A program made the position numbers and the translations under genes. Shown piece by piece: positions 9,710 through 18,155 of a DNA stretch of 64,000 nucleotides. The stretch spans positions 620,001 through 684,000 of the forward strand of contig NZ_CP133778.1 in assembly GCF_034347405.1 (NCBI RefSeq), given 5' to 3'. The notes below the pieces were generated by a model. The model saw only the letters and a program-made list of their open reading frames with translations. It was not told the origin of the DNA and made no database searches. Position 1 is the stretch's first letter; each line of letters begins with the position of its first letter. This DNA is from Pseudomonas sp. CCC3.1 (lineage in GTDB: Bacteria; Pseudomonadota; Gammaproteobacteria; Pseudomonadales; Pseudomonadaceae).

Positions 9710-10623
9710 GCGTGCCAGCGGCAGGAACAAGTAAGAAAAGTCTGTTTTCTCAACAAGATCACCTGGCCCCTCTCGCCATACCGACGGGTGAGTCGGCAGT
9801 TGATATGGTAAATGTTATTTGGCGTAAGTGTGATGTGTATTTAGATATTGGGAGCTACAGTATTAGTTCTGGGATGTTGATTTTGTGGCCGATGATTATG
9901 CTTTTTATATTTCTTGCTTTTGTGATGAATGATACGGATATCGTTTTGTATGGAACTTGCATATTAGCTATCCCCATACTGATGTTGATTCATAGCTTAT
10001 TCCAACCAACCCCACTACCCATTCGTTTCAATCGTCAACGCCGAGAAGTCTGTGTTCCTCGTGAAAACGGCAACTACTGGATTGTACCTTGGGAGACGGT
10101 AACCGCCGCCACTTCGGAACACTCGACGGTCAGTCAAGTGGGCACACACTCAATGGGCATGCTGTTTATAAGTTTCGATAACCCGGATCCGCACGCTGAA
10201 GAGAGTAATAAACACGTATTCTGGGGGTTTAACTGCGGATCGAGTGAGGGGGCGATGGCGCAGTGGGAATGTATGCGCAGTTATATGGAGATTGGGCCGC
10301 ACGTCGTAAAAGATAATAGTGCTAGATTCCACTACCCCAAAGGCATACTCGCTACTTATGTGGACAATCTTTTCATAGCCGCTAAACGTAAAGGCTGGTT
10401 TATGACGTTGGTGTGGGAGGGGTTCTGCGGAATATTTATCTTCAATACCTTTCTTATCGATGCGCTTGAACGATTAAAGCTGTATCCACTCCCTGACTTT
10501 CCTTGCCCCGACATCATCGAATGGTCCAAACCCCTCCCGCCCGAGCAATGGGCTAAACGTTCTCCAGAGTTAGAACTCGCCATCGCCGCCCGCGAAGCAG
10601 AACTGGCAGCCCGTTCGCTTTAA
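9706..10623 (+). CDS. DUF6708 membrane protein, putative immunity to the upstream effector
   Basis: This 305-residue protein overlaps the effector stop at ATGA. Two membrane segments at about residues 48-68 and 80-98 are followed by a cytoplasmic domain beginning RFNRQRREVCVPRENGNYW, which resembles DUF6708 proteins found beside T6SS effectors, and a third hydrophobic segment near 230-250. Three-segment membrane proteins protect producers against VasX-type pore formers (TsiV2 is the precedent), so an immunity role is likely but inferred. The gene is clearly AT-richer than its neighbours: the 60 bases at 9841-9900 contain 23 G or C. This is consistent with recent acquisition together with the effector C-terminus. 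Confidence 0.72.
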   Translation: MSVPAAGTSKKSLFSQQDHLAPLAIPTGESAVDMVNVIWRKCDVYLDIGSYSISSGMLILWPMIMLFIFLAFVMNDTDIVLYGTCILAIPILMLIHSLFQPTPLPIRFNRQRREVCVPRENGNYWIVPWETVTAATSEHSTVSQVGTHSMGMLFISFDNPDPHAEESNKHVFWGFNCGSSEGAMAQWECMRSYMEIGPHVVKDNSARFHYPKGILATYVDNLFIAAKRKGWFMTLVWEGFCGIFIFNTFLIDALERLKLYPLPDFPCPDIIEWSKPLPPEQWAKRSPELELAIAAREAELAARSL

Positions 10624-10640
10624 CCTCAAACCCCAGCCAC

Positions 10641-10674
10641 AAAAAAAGGCGGCTATCTCTCGATAGCCGCCTTT
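10641..10674. terminator. Bidirectional intrinsic terminator
   Basis: A perfect 10-bp stem GGCGGCTATC / GATAGCCGCC with a TCTC loop is flanked by seven A on the left and TTT on the right. It sits between the convergent DUF6708 gene and gcd and can serve both. Confidence 0.9.
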
Positions 10675-10694
10675 CCTGAAACCAGCTCTAAAAC

Positions 10695-13112
10695 TTACTC
10701 AGCCAGTTTAAACGCCATGATGTAGTCACCTTTTTTGGTGCCTAGACCACCGTGGCCGCCCGCCATGACCACCACGTATTGGGTGCCGTCTTTGCCGGCG
10801 TAGGTCATTGGGGTGGCTTGGCCGCCTGCTGGCAGGCGACCTTCCCACAGGACTTTACCGTTGTTGACGTCGTAAGCACGCAGGTATTGGTCAAGGGTGC
10901 CGCTCAGGAAGGCAACGCCACCGGCTGTGGTAACGGTGCCGCCCAGGCTTGGAACGCCCATTGGCAGTGGGATCGGTACCGGCGAGCTGTCACGCACGGT
11001 GCCGTTTTTGTGTTTCCAGATGACGTTGTTGTTGGTCAGGTCGACCGCCGCAACGTAACCCCACGAAGGCGCCTGGCAAGGCAGGCCAACGGGCGACAAC
11101 AGGGGTTCCAGGATCACGCCGTAAGGGGCGCCTTTGTTCGGTTGTACACCCGAGGTTTCGCCTTTACGTGGGCCCATGGCGGCAACGTCTGCCTGTGGGA
11201 CCAGTTTGGAGGTGAAGGCCATGTAGCTAGGGTTCAGGAACGCGATCTGACGCACTGGGTCGACCGAAATGCCGCCCCAGTCAAACACGCCGAAGTTGCC
11301 TGGATACACGATCGAACCTTGCAGCGATGGCGGGGTGTACATGCCGTCGTAACGCAGGGACTTGAAGTTTATCCGGCACAGCATCTGGTCGAACGGGGTA
11401 ACGCCCCACATGTCACGCTCAGTCAGCACTGGCGGGATCATGTTCAGGTCCGAACGCGGCTGGGTTGGCGAGGTGTGGTCGCCAGCAACGGCGTCGCCCG
11501 GTGCCGGGATTTCGCGGATCGGTACGATGTCTTCGCCAGTGCGACGGTCAACAACGTAGATGCTGCCTTGTTTGGTCGAAGCCAGCAGCGCCGGTTTCAC
11601 GCCATCAGCCGTTTTGAGGTCCATCAAGGTAGGCTGACCGCCCACGTCCATGTCCCACAGGTCATGGTGAGTGAACTGACGGTACCAACGGACTTTACCG
11701 GTGTTGATGTCCAGAGCGGTCACGCCTGCGCTGTAACGCTCGGAGTCTTCGGTACGGTCGCCGCCATATTGGTCAGGCATTTGGTTGCCCATCGGCAGGT
11801 ACAGCATGCCGAGGTTTTCGTCGACCGAGAACATCGACCACATGTTAGGCGAGTTACGGGTGTAGGTTTTGCCTTCGGCAATCGGCGTGGTGTCGTCCGG
11901 GTTGCCGCTGTCCCAGTTCCAGACCAGCTTGCCGGTACGCACGTCGTACGCACGGATTACGCCGGATGGCTCGTCAGTGGAGATGTTGTCGGTCACGTGG
12001 CCGCCAATCACCACCAGGTCTTTGGTCACGGCAGGTGGCGAGGTGGAGTAGTAGCCGCCCGGTGCAAAGCTGCCGATGTTGTGGCGCAGGTCTACCGAGC
12101 CGTGGTCACCGAACTCTTCGCAGACCTTACCGGTGTCGGCATTGAGTGCAATCAGACGGGTGTCGGCAGTTGGCAAGAACAGACGGCGTGGGCAAGCGTT
12201 GCTCGAAGTGGCAGCAGCAGGCTCGGCAGCGCTTTGTTCAGTGCTGGCTTTGGCGTAGGCGTTTTCGTCGTGATAGCTCACGCCGCGGCAGGTCATGTGT
12301 GCCCAGCCTTTGAAGTTGGCAGCATTTTGCGTGCTGATCTTCGGATCGTAGCGCCAGATTTCCTTGCCGCTGTCTGGGTCAAGGGCGATCACCTGGCTGT
12401 GTGGGGTACACACATACAGCATGCCGTTGACTTTCAGCGGGGTGTTCTCGGCCGTGGTTTCGCCGGGATCGCCTTCGCCAGGAATATCACCGGTGCGCAT
12501 GGTCCAGGCTGGCACCAGCTTGTGCGCATTCTGCGGGGTGATTTCTTTCAGCGGTGAGTAACGGTCGCCATAGCCACTACGGCCGTAGGACTGCCAGTCG
12601 CCATCCGGCATGGCCGGTGCGGTGTTGGCCATGCCCGGTACGGCATCGCGACCCAGTTCGCCTTTGATTTCGCCAGGGTTGGTGAACTGGCTAGCCAGTG
12701 CAGCAACACCCGCCAACACCACGGCGATGCTCAGTGCGCCAGTGGCCACAGGTGCCGACTGACCGCGCAACAGCGGACGACGCAACCATGGCAACAGCAG
12801 GACGATACCGATGGCGAACCACAGGGCCAGACGCGGCACCAGTTGCCACCAGTCCAGACCGACTTCCACCAGCGCCCATACGGTGCTGGCGAACAGTACC
12901 AGCGCGTACAGGGCCAATGCAGCACGGCGCCCAGCGATCAGCAGTACGCCCGATAACCCGAAGCCGATACCGGCCAGCAGGTAATACGTCGACCCGCCGA
13001 GCGCGACCAGCTTGATACCCCCGGCCAACATGGCCAGGCCCATTAGCACCAGCAAGATACCGAGCAGTGTCGGTAGCAGGCGGCTTTTACTGAAAGCACC
13101 GTCAGTGCTCAT
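10695..13112 (-). CDS. gcd: Membrane-bound PQQ-dependent glucose dehydrogenase
   Basis: This 805-residue quinoprotein oxidises glucose to gluconolactone in the periplasm and passes electrons to ubiquinone. The N-terminus has five closely spaced membrane helices (about residues 12-140). A periplasmic eight-bladed propeller follows, with the hallmark segments DWQSYGRSGYGDRYSPL, TPLKVNGMLYVCTPHSQV and WGYVAAVDL. The length is that of the family (about 800). GGAG lies ahead of the ATG. oprB lies just upstream on the same strand (74-bp gap), so sugar entry and oxidation are probably co-expressed. PQQ synthesis genes are not in the window. Confidence 0.95.
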   Translation of the reverse strand: MSTDGAFSKSRLLPTLLGILLVLMGLAMLAGGIKLVALGGSTYYLLAGIGFGLSGVLLIAGRRAALALYALVLFASTVWALVEVGLDWWQLVPRLALWFAIGIVLLLPWLRRPLLRGQSAPVATGALSIAVVLAGVAALASQFTNPGEIKGELGRDAVPGMANTAPAMPDGDWQSYGRSGYGDRYSPLKEITPQNAHKLVPAWTMRTGDIPGEGDPGETTAENTPLKVNGMLYVCTPHSQVIALDPDSGKEIWRYDPKISTQNAANFKGWAHMTCRGVSYHDENAYAKASTEQSAAEPAAATSSNACPRRLFLPTADTRLIALNADTGKVCEEFGDHGSVDLRHNIGSFAPGGYYSTSPPAVTKDLVVIGGHVTDNISTDEPSGVIRAYDVRTGKLVWNWDSGNPDDTTPIAEGKTYTRNSPNMWSMFSVDENLGMLYLPMGNQMPDQYGGDRTEDSERYSAGVTALDINTGKVRWYRQFTHHDLWDMDVGGQPTLMDLKTADGVKPALLASTKQGSIYVVDRRTGEDIVPIREIPAPGDAVAGDHTSPTQPRSDLNMIPPVLTERDMWGVTPFDQMLCRINFKSLRYDGMYTPPSLQGSIVYPGNFGVFDWGGISVDPVRQIAFLNPSYMAFTSKLVPQADVAAMGPRKGETSGVQPNKGAPYGVILEPLLSPVGLPCQAPSWGYVAAVDLTNNNVIWKHKNGTVRDSSPVPIPLPMGVPSLGGTVTTAGGVAFLSGTLDQYLRAYDVNNGKVLWEGRLPAGGQATPMTYAGKDGTQYVVVMAGGHGGLGTKKGDYIMAFKLAE

Positions 13113-13186
13113 AGTGTGGTTCTCCGTTGTAAATGAAATGTAGCGGCAAGCGTGTAGCGAGTCACTTGCCGCCGGCTGCTCGTTCG

Positions 13187-14569
13187 TTAGAACGAACTTT
13201 GAATCTTCAGGCCGCCGATCAGTGCGTCATCCACCTGGTTGACGCCACCGGGATGGCGGATGTATTGCAGGTTGGGTCGAACAGTCAGCCAGTTGGTTAC
13301 GTGCACGCCGTAATACAATTCGGCGCTGTATTCAGTGTCCTGAGGCGGCAAGTAGTCCGGGTTGTCAAAGTTGTAAATGGCATGGGCCTGGTTGGTGGCT
13401 TCGGCATTTTTACGGAAGGCCGGGTTGACGTGCACCCGAGCCATCGCGAAGCCGATGTCGTCCTTGGGGCGTGCATCGAACACGCCTTTGTACACAACGC
13501 CTGCCTGGACATAGTTGTCGATGGCGTTGGTTTTCTTGTCGTGCAGGGTGGCGTTGGCGAACACGCTCAACCCTCGGGATTGATCACTGGCGCGGGTGGT
13601 CAGTTGTTGTTGCACGCCCAGCCACATGCCGTGTTTGCTCGAACTGCTGCGATAGGCTTCGCCGCTCAAGACCGCCGGCTGGCCATTGGCATCCTTGTAA
13701 ACGTCGGTTGCCTTGGCGCTGCTGTAGTAATAACCGGCGCGGTATTCACCTGGCAGGCCATTGATTTTCGGGGTCCATACCAGCTCAACCGGCAACACTG
13801 CACCTTGAGTGCCGCTGCCGCTGAGTTTGAAGCCATTGCCGCGGTCCAGGTTGGACGGGTTCTGCTCATAAGCGCCGACTTGCGCATACAGCTCAGGCGT
13901 CAGGTGGTATTTGACCCGCAGCGCCCATTGGCTGACGGGCCAGTTATACCAAATGCTGCCCGCCCAGTTCCCGACCTGCGAGCCACAGAACGCCAGGTTC
14001 TGGAAGTCGCAAGGGAAGCTGTTGAAGTCTTCGCCCTGACCAAAACGGCCAGCCTTGATGTCGAGTTTCTGATCGAAAAACTTTTGCTGGTACCACATCT
14101 GCGTCAGGCGGGTGGTTTGGCCACGGCCCCAGACTTCTTGCGCCGAGGTGAAGCCGCCAACCCGTGGATCATTGATCCGGTCGTTGCTGATGTTGTTGCC
14201 GCTGCGATGGGTAATCGTCAGTTGAAATTCAGCGTCGTGCCAGCCCAAAATTTTCTGCAAGTCCAGGTGAGTGCCCAGGCCGAACTGATCGCTGTAACGC
14301 GCTGTGCGGTCGTGGTCATAGCCACCGTGCAGGTTGGAACCCACTTCACCGACGTAATCGAGCGAGAAGCTGTAGCCCTTTTTCGCAAGCTCGGTACGGG
14401 TGCCGCCCCAATCGCCCAGCATCCATTTTGAGTCGCTGTCGAAAGCCGGAGCGGCTTGTGCGCAGCTGGCGAGGCCCAGGGCGGTGATGCCGCCGATCAG
14501 GGCCAGGGCTTTTTGCCCGGCCATAGGGAATAGCGCGCTGTGTTTGCGCAAAGTCAGGAATGTGGACAT
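13187..14569 (-). CDS. oprB: OprB-family carbohydrate-selective porin
   Basis: This outer-membrane porin has about 460 residues. Mature features typical of OprB are SDSKWMLGDWGGTRTELAKKGY near the N-terminus, alternating beta-strand sequence, and a C-terminal Phe (KIQSSF). A signal peptide ends at ASCAQA before APAFDS. The start is uncertain: ATG at 14569 is preferred, but a GTG at 14638 extends the frame by 23 residues and a downstream ATG (about 14521) sits directly before a standard signal peptide. A LacI-type operator at 14661-14672 makes the GTG start less likely, since it would place the operator almost at the start codon. It works with gcd in glucose uptake and oxidation. Confidence 0.9.
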   Translation of the reverse strand: MSTFLTLRKHSALFPMAGQKALALIGGITALGLASCAQAAPAFDSDSKWMLGDWGGTRTELAKKGYSFSLDYVGEVGSNLHGGYDHDRTARYSDQFGLGTHLDLQKILGWHDAEFQLTITHRSGNNISNDRINDPRVGGFTSAQEVWGRGQTTRLTQMWYQQKFFDQKLDIKAGRFGQGEDFNSFPCDFQNLAFCGSQVGNWAGSIWYNWPVSQWALRVKYHLTPELYAQVGAYEQNPSNLDRGNGFKLSGSGTQGAVLPVELVWTPKINGLPGEYRAGYYYSSAKATDVYKDANGQPAVLSGEAYRSSSSKHGMWLGVQQQLTTRASDQSRGLSVFANATLHDKKTNAIDNYVQAGVVYKGVFDARPKDDIGFAMARVHVNPAFRKNAEATNQAHAIYNFDNPDYLPPQDTEYSAELYYGVHVTNWLTVRPNLQYIRHPGGVNQVDDALIGGLKIQSSF

Positions 14570-14660
14570 AGGTCGAGATGAAAGTCTTTTTGGTAGGGCT
14601 GTGGCGTGGGTAGCGCTGTCTTTGGCAGCAGGACTCACACTTTAAGATTGAAGGGATGAA

Positions 14661-14672
14661 TGAAACGTTTCA
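14661..14672 (-). promoter_or_regulatory. FruR/Cra-like operator upstream of oprB (site 1)
   Basis: TGAAACGTTTCA is a perfect 12-bp palindrome of the LacI family and close to the FruR (Cra) site known in P. putida, TTAAACGTTTCA. It is 92 bp upstream of the preferred oprB ATG. A near-identical block occurs at 63874-63898. Confidence 0.6.
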
Positions 14673-14699
14673 GCCCTTAGTGCGGAAATGATAAAGCGC

Positions 14700-14711
14700 T
14701 GAAACGTTTAG
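14700..14711 (-). promoter_or_regulatory. FruR/Cra-like operator upstream of oprB (site 2)
   Basis: On the minus strand this reads CTAAACGTTTCA, 11 of 12 matching the P. putida FruR site. It is spaced 39 bp from site 1, so two dimers could bind and flank the promoter. A minus-strand TATCAT (14688-14693) between them could be a -10 element. No other gene was recognised in the 367-bp gap, which also contains the REP copy at 14847. Confidence 0.6.
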
Positions 14712-14846
14712 AAACAGCACTTTAAGTGACATGGATCATTTCTGATTCTGTAACAGTGGGCTGCGACCGTTCGTCTCAGAGGCTTTTTGCCTCACGTTCG
14801 CGGGTGTTTGCGGGAAATGGGGACGGGAAGGGGTTTGAAATAAATG

Positions 14847-14919
14847 TGTAGGAGCGAGCTTGCCTCGTGATCTTTTGCATTTAAAGATCAAAAGATCGCG
14901 AGGCAAGCTCGCTCCTACA
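14847..14919. repeat. REP/REPIN inverted pair
   Basis: TGTAGGAGCGAGCTTGCCTC and its inverted copy are separated by an AT-rich centre containing AAAGATCAAAAGATC. It lies directly after the stop codon of the zinc receptor gene and may act as a transcription or mRNA-end barrier. Confidence 0.88.
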
Positions 14920-14936
14920 ACGACAGGGTTTATGGG

Positions 14937-16976
14937 TTAGAAGGTCGTACGCAATCCGACTTCAATCCCGCGACCGGGTGCTGGGGCAATGTCGCGCAGA
15001 ATCGAACTGGCATAGCGCACAGTCTGATTGGTCAGGTTGTCGCCTTTGACGAAGGCCAGCCATTGGCTGCTGCCAACATCAAAGTGATAGCCCGCGCTGG
15101 CGCCCAAGGTGGTGTAGCCATTGGTGCCCGATTCGTTGTCGGGTACGCGACCCTGGTTGCTCGCATGTTCAACGTCGACCCGCGCTTGCCAGCGGTCCAG
15201 TTCCCACAGCAAACCACTGCTCAGGCGCAGCGGAGCAATACGTGGCAAGGCTTCGCCGGTGTCGAGGTTGGTGGCGCGGGTGTAGTCGCCCGACAGTTCC
15301 AGTGCAAATTTCCCGTATGCACTTTCGCCCAGCTTCCAGTGATCCGAGGCTTCAAAGCCGGTGAAACGTGCCCGTACCCCGGAGTAGGTGTACTCGGGAA
15401 TACCGTCTGCGTCCGGCTCACCTTCGTCATTCAGCGTACGACCTGTGCCCAGCAAGCCGATGTAATTGGAGAAGTGGCTGTAGAACACCCCGACGCTGCC
15501 TTTGTGGGTGCCATTGTCAAAGCGCAGTGCCAGGTCGCTGGACACGGCTTTTTCTTTTGACAGGTTAGGGTTGCCCAGCTCATAGGTGCCAGTGGCAACG
15601 TGCGCGCCATTGGCATACAGCTCGTAGAAGGTTGGTGCGCGTTCGGTGTAGCCCAAGGTGGCGGCCAACGACCAGATCGGGGTCAGGGTGAACACGGCGC
15701 CTGAAGACAGGCTGCCCGCAGTGAAGGTTTTGGAGCTGTCAGCGGCCTCGAAACGCTCATTGCCCTTGGCATCCGGGTCGACCACGGTGTGCTCCAAACG
15801 CCCGCCGAGGCTGAGTTTGAGGCGATCAGTGGCTTGCAATTCTTCAAGAATAAAGACGGCGCCGCTGTTGGTATCTGTCTGCGGCACAAAGGCTTCTTCA
15901 CCCAAGGCCGAGAACTCATTGCGATTGACCTGTGCGCCAATCACGCCGTTGAGCGGGCCGATCGGCACGTGGCGTGCTTCGATGCGCGCTTCGTAGCCTT
16001 TGTTCTTGAAGGTGGTGCCGACTTCGCCGCCCTCAATTTCGCTGTGTTGGTAATCGGTGTAACCGGCATTCAATTTGAGCGAGCTGAACGGGCCTTGCAG
16101 ATTGCGTATTTCTGAGGCGAACGCGTAGTGATCCTGCTTCATGCGGATGCGCACGTCTTGCTCGGCCGGTGAACCGTAATTGGCGTCGTAGTTGCTGTAG
16201 GACAAGCCTGCGTAGCCATCGTCCCAGGTGTAGGAGCCGCCTACCGCGCCGCCGTCTTGACGGCCACCGCTGTTACCCAGGCGGCCTTTCTTTTGGTCGT
16301 CGTCATCGTCGACTGCCGGGGCATGGCGGTCACGGGCGTAGCCGGGGATTTTCAGGTCGTTGAACGCGCGGGCGTTGGCGTCCAGGTGCAAGGCGAACGT
16401 GCCGTCACCGGCTTCCAGTTTGCCCGCGCTGCTGCGCGTGGTGTCGGCGCCGCCATAACGCAGTTCGCCTGCGCCATGAATGCCGTCGATGGCTTCGGTG
16501 GGGATGCGGTTGTCGAAGGTATTGACCACGCCGCCGATGGCGTTGCCGCCATACAACAGGGCGGCCGGGCCGCGTACGATTTCGACGCGCTCAACGTTGA
16601 CCGGGTCCAGAGGCACCGCGTGATCGTACGACAGAGACGAAGCGTCCAGCGCGCCGACGCCATTGCGCAAAATGCGAATCCGGTCGCCATCCAGGCCGCG
16701 AATGATGGGTCGGCTTGCGCCCGGACCGAAGTAGGACGAAGACACGCCCGGCTGTTTGTTCAGGGTTTCACCGAGGCTGCCTTGTTGTTGCAGCGTGAGG
16801 TCATCACCTTCCAGGACTGTGGTAGGAGCTGCCAATTGGCTGCTGCCCAAGGGGTTGCCGGTGATCACTTGGGTTTGCAATTCCAAGGCGTAGGCGGGGG
16901 AGGTAATGAGCAGCGCAGTGGCAAGCGGGGTCAGGCGTAGACGTCGCAGGTGGCGTGGGAAAGCAGGGGAAGACAT
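14937..16976 (-). CDS. znuD: ZnuD-like TonB-dependent zinc receptor
   Basis: This 679-residue outer-membrane TonB-dependent receptor starts with a signal peptide cut near SPAYA. The plug (about residues 45-160) carries SRPIIRGLDGDRIRILRNGV and VRGPAALLYGGNAIGGVVN, the ZnuD/PA0781-type signature. The rest is a 22-strand barrel ending in F (VGLRTTF). Known ZnuD proteins bind zinc with His/Asp-rich loops; here the first extracellular loop has a run of five Asp (AVDDDDDQKK, near residue 225). A Zur-like box upstream supports zinc-starvation control. AAGGAA precedes the ATG by six bases. Haem or other metal substrates cannot be excluded. Confidence 0.85.
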   Translation of the reverse strand: MSSPAFPRHLRRLRLTPLATALLITSPAYALELQTQVITGNPLGSSQLAAPTTVLEGDDLTLQQQGSLGETLNKQPGVSSSYFGPGASRPIIRGLDGDRIRILRNGVGALDASSLSYDHAVPLDPVNVERVEIVRGPAALLYGGNAIGGVVNTFDNRIPTEAIDGIHGAGELRYGGADTTRSSAGKLEAGDGTFALHLDANARAFNDLKIPGYARDRHAPAVDDDDDQKKGRLGNSGGRQDGGAVGGSYTWDDGYAGLSYSNYDANYGSPAEQDVRIRMKQDHYAFASEIRNLQGPFSSLKLNAGYTDYQHSEIEGGEVGTTFKNKGYEARIEARHVPIGPLNGVIGAQVNRNEFSALGEEAFVPQTDTNSGAVFILEELQATDRLKLSLGGRLEHTVVDPDAKGNERFEAADSSKTFTAGSLSSGAVFTLTPIWSLAATLGYTERAPTFYELYANGAHVATGTYELGNPNLSKEKAVSSDLALRFDNGTHKGSVGVFYSHFSNYIGLLGTGRTLNDEGEPDADGIPEYTYSGVRARFTGFEASDHWKLGESAYGKFALELSGDYTRATNLDTGEALPRIAPLRLSSGLLWELDRWQARVDVEHASNQGRVPDNESGTNGYTTLGASAGYHFDVGSSQWLAFVKGDNLTNQTVRYASSILRDIAPAPGRGIEVGLRTTF

Positions 16977-17041
16977 TGCAGGTTCCTTGGCAAGGGGGAT
17001 GAAAGCGGTGGCGCCGTGCGCGCTTGATATCGATATTTATA

Positions 17042-17054
17042 GTTACAATATAAC
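17042..17054 (-). promoter_or_regulatory. Zur box upstream of znuD
   Basis: The minus strand reads GTTATATTGTAAC, 11 of 13 matching the pseudomonad Zur consensus GTTATAGTATAAC. It is 66 bp upstream of the znuD start, in an AT-rich promoter region. Repression in zinc-replete cells is expected. Confidence 0.65.
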
Positions 17055-17196
17055 ATCGCATTTGGTCGCGCCAAGCGGAACTTTCTCAACATCTGTTTTG
17101 CCCCGTCTAAACTCACTCTGTGCCAAATGACTTCCCCCTGAGCAGGGGCTCGGCTAAGGTGCGCGGCTTTCCCTCTTCTGCTTACAAAGGCTCGGC

Positions 17197-17427
17197 ATGA
17201 CTGAACCCAACAACAACCCATTGCACGGCGTGACGCTGGAACAGATCCTCATTGCGCTGGTGGCGCATTACGAGTGGGAAGGGCTGGCTGAGCGCATTGA
17301 TATTCGCTGCTTCAAGAGCGACCCGAGCATCAAGTCGAGCCTGACGTTCTTGCGCAAAACGCCATGGGCGCGGGAAAAGGTCGAGAAGCTCTACGTGAAA
17401 TACGCCCGCACCAAACGCGAGATTTGA
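17197..17427 (+). CDS. VF530-family (DUF2132) small protein
   Basis: The 76-residue basic protein matches the VF530/DUF2132 family: NPLHGVTLEQILIALVAHYEWEGL, then IRCFKSDPSIKSSLTFLRKTPWAR, a compact all-helical fold described as DNA-binding. AAAGG lies six bases before the ATG. It is followed after 7 bp by the Pr6Pr gene, so the two are probably co-transcribed. No precise role is known to me. Confidence 0.85.
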   Translation: MTEPNNNPLHGVTLEQILIALVAHYEWEGLAERIDIRCFKSDPSIKSSLTFLRKTPWAREKVEKLYVKYARTKREI

Positions 17428-17434
17428 ACCGCGT

Positions 17435-18076
17435 ATGAGGATTGTGCAAAAGCACAGGTTGTTGACCTTGATGGCCCTGTTGGGCTGGAGCGGGCTGGCG
17501 ATTCAGCTCGACATGGTGTTGCTCGCTCGCTGGACATCGGGTGCGAGCCTGCTGGGCGGACTGGTGAACTATTTCAGTTTTTTCACCATTTTGACCAACA
17601 CCCTGGTCGCGACAGTATTGACCTATGCGGCAGACACGCGCAGCTCAAAGGGCAGGACTTTCTTCCTGCAACCGTGGGTCAGCAGCGGTATTGGCGTGAG
17701 CATTATCGTGGTGGGCGTGGCGTACAACCTGTTGCTGCGTAATCTGTGGCAGCCTCAAGGCCTGCAATGGCTGGCCAATGAGTTGCTGCACGACGTCATG
17801 CCCGTGCTGTTCACGCTGTACTGGTGGTGTTGCGTGCCCAAGGGCACGTTACGCCTGAGTTATATCGGGCTCTGGGGGCTGTACCCGATCGTGTACTTCG
17901 CCTACATCCTGTTGAGAGGGCACCTGCTGGGTGTGTACCCGTATCCATTTATAGATGTCGAAAAACTGGGCTATGCACAGACGTTTGTGAATGCGTTCGG
18001 GATTTTGGCGGGGTTTGTGTTCGTGGCGCTGGTTGTGGTGGTGATTGATCGGTGGCGCGGTCGCCAGACCGTGTAG
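17435..18076 (+). CDS. Pr6Pr-family six-helix membrane protein
   Basis: This 213-residue integral membrane protein has about six hydrophobic segments (approximately residues 10-28, 40-62, 80-100, 118-134, 143-160, 185-205). It carries the family features YFSFFTILTNTLVA and LANELLHDVMPVLFTLYWW, with conserved H and D inside the membrane region. The Pr6Pr (FAR-17a/AIG1-like) family has no well-established bacterial function. The stop codon TAG falls inside a REP palindrome. Confidence 0.8.
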   Translation: MRIVQKHRLLTLMALLGWSGLAIQLDMVLLARWTSGASLLGGLVNYFSFFTILTNTLVATVLTYAADTRSSKGRTFFLQPWVSSGIGVSIIVVGVAYNLLLRNLWQPQGLQWLANELLHDVMPVLFTLYWWCCVPKGTLRLSYIGLWGLYPIVYFAYILLRGHLLGVYPYPFIDVEKLGYAQTFVNAFGILAGFVFVALVVVVIDRWRGRQTV

Positions 18077-18138
18077 AAGCGAGCTTGCCTCTCGATCTTT
18101 TGATCTTCTAAAAGATCGCGAGGCAAGCTCGCTCCTAC
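18073..18138. repeat. REP palindrome overlapping a stop codon
   Basis: GTAGAAGCGAGCTTGCCTC pairs with GAGGCAAGCTCGCTCCTAC around a TTTTGATC centre. The TAG of the left arm (18074-18076) is the stop codon of the preceding gene. It lies between convergent genes. Confidence 0.88.
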
Positions 18139-18155
18139 AGGGAGATGTGTGGGGC

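Noticed and set aside
10752..12557. 601-codon plus-strand open frame
   Set aside because: It lies wholly opposite gcd and its translation has no recognisable domain; it is an antisense shadow of GC-rich coding sequence.
13133..14431. 432-codon plus-strand open frame
   Set aside because: It is the antisense frame of oprB and has no ribosome site or family resemblance.
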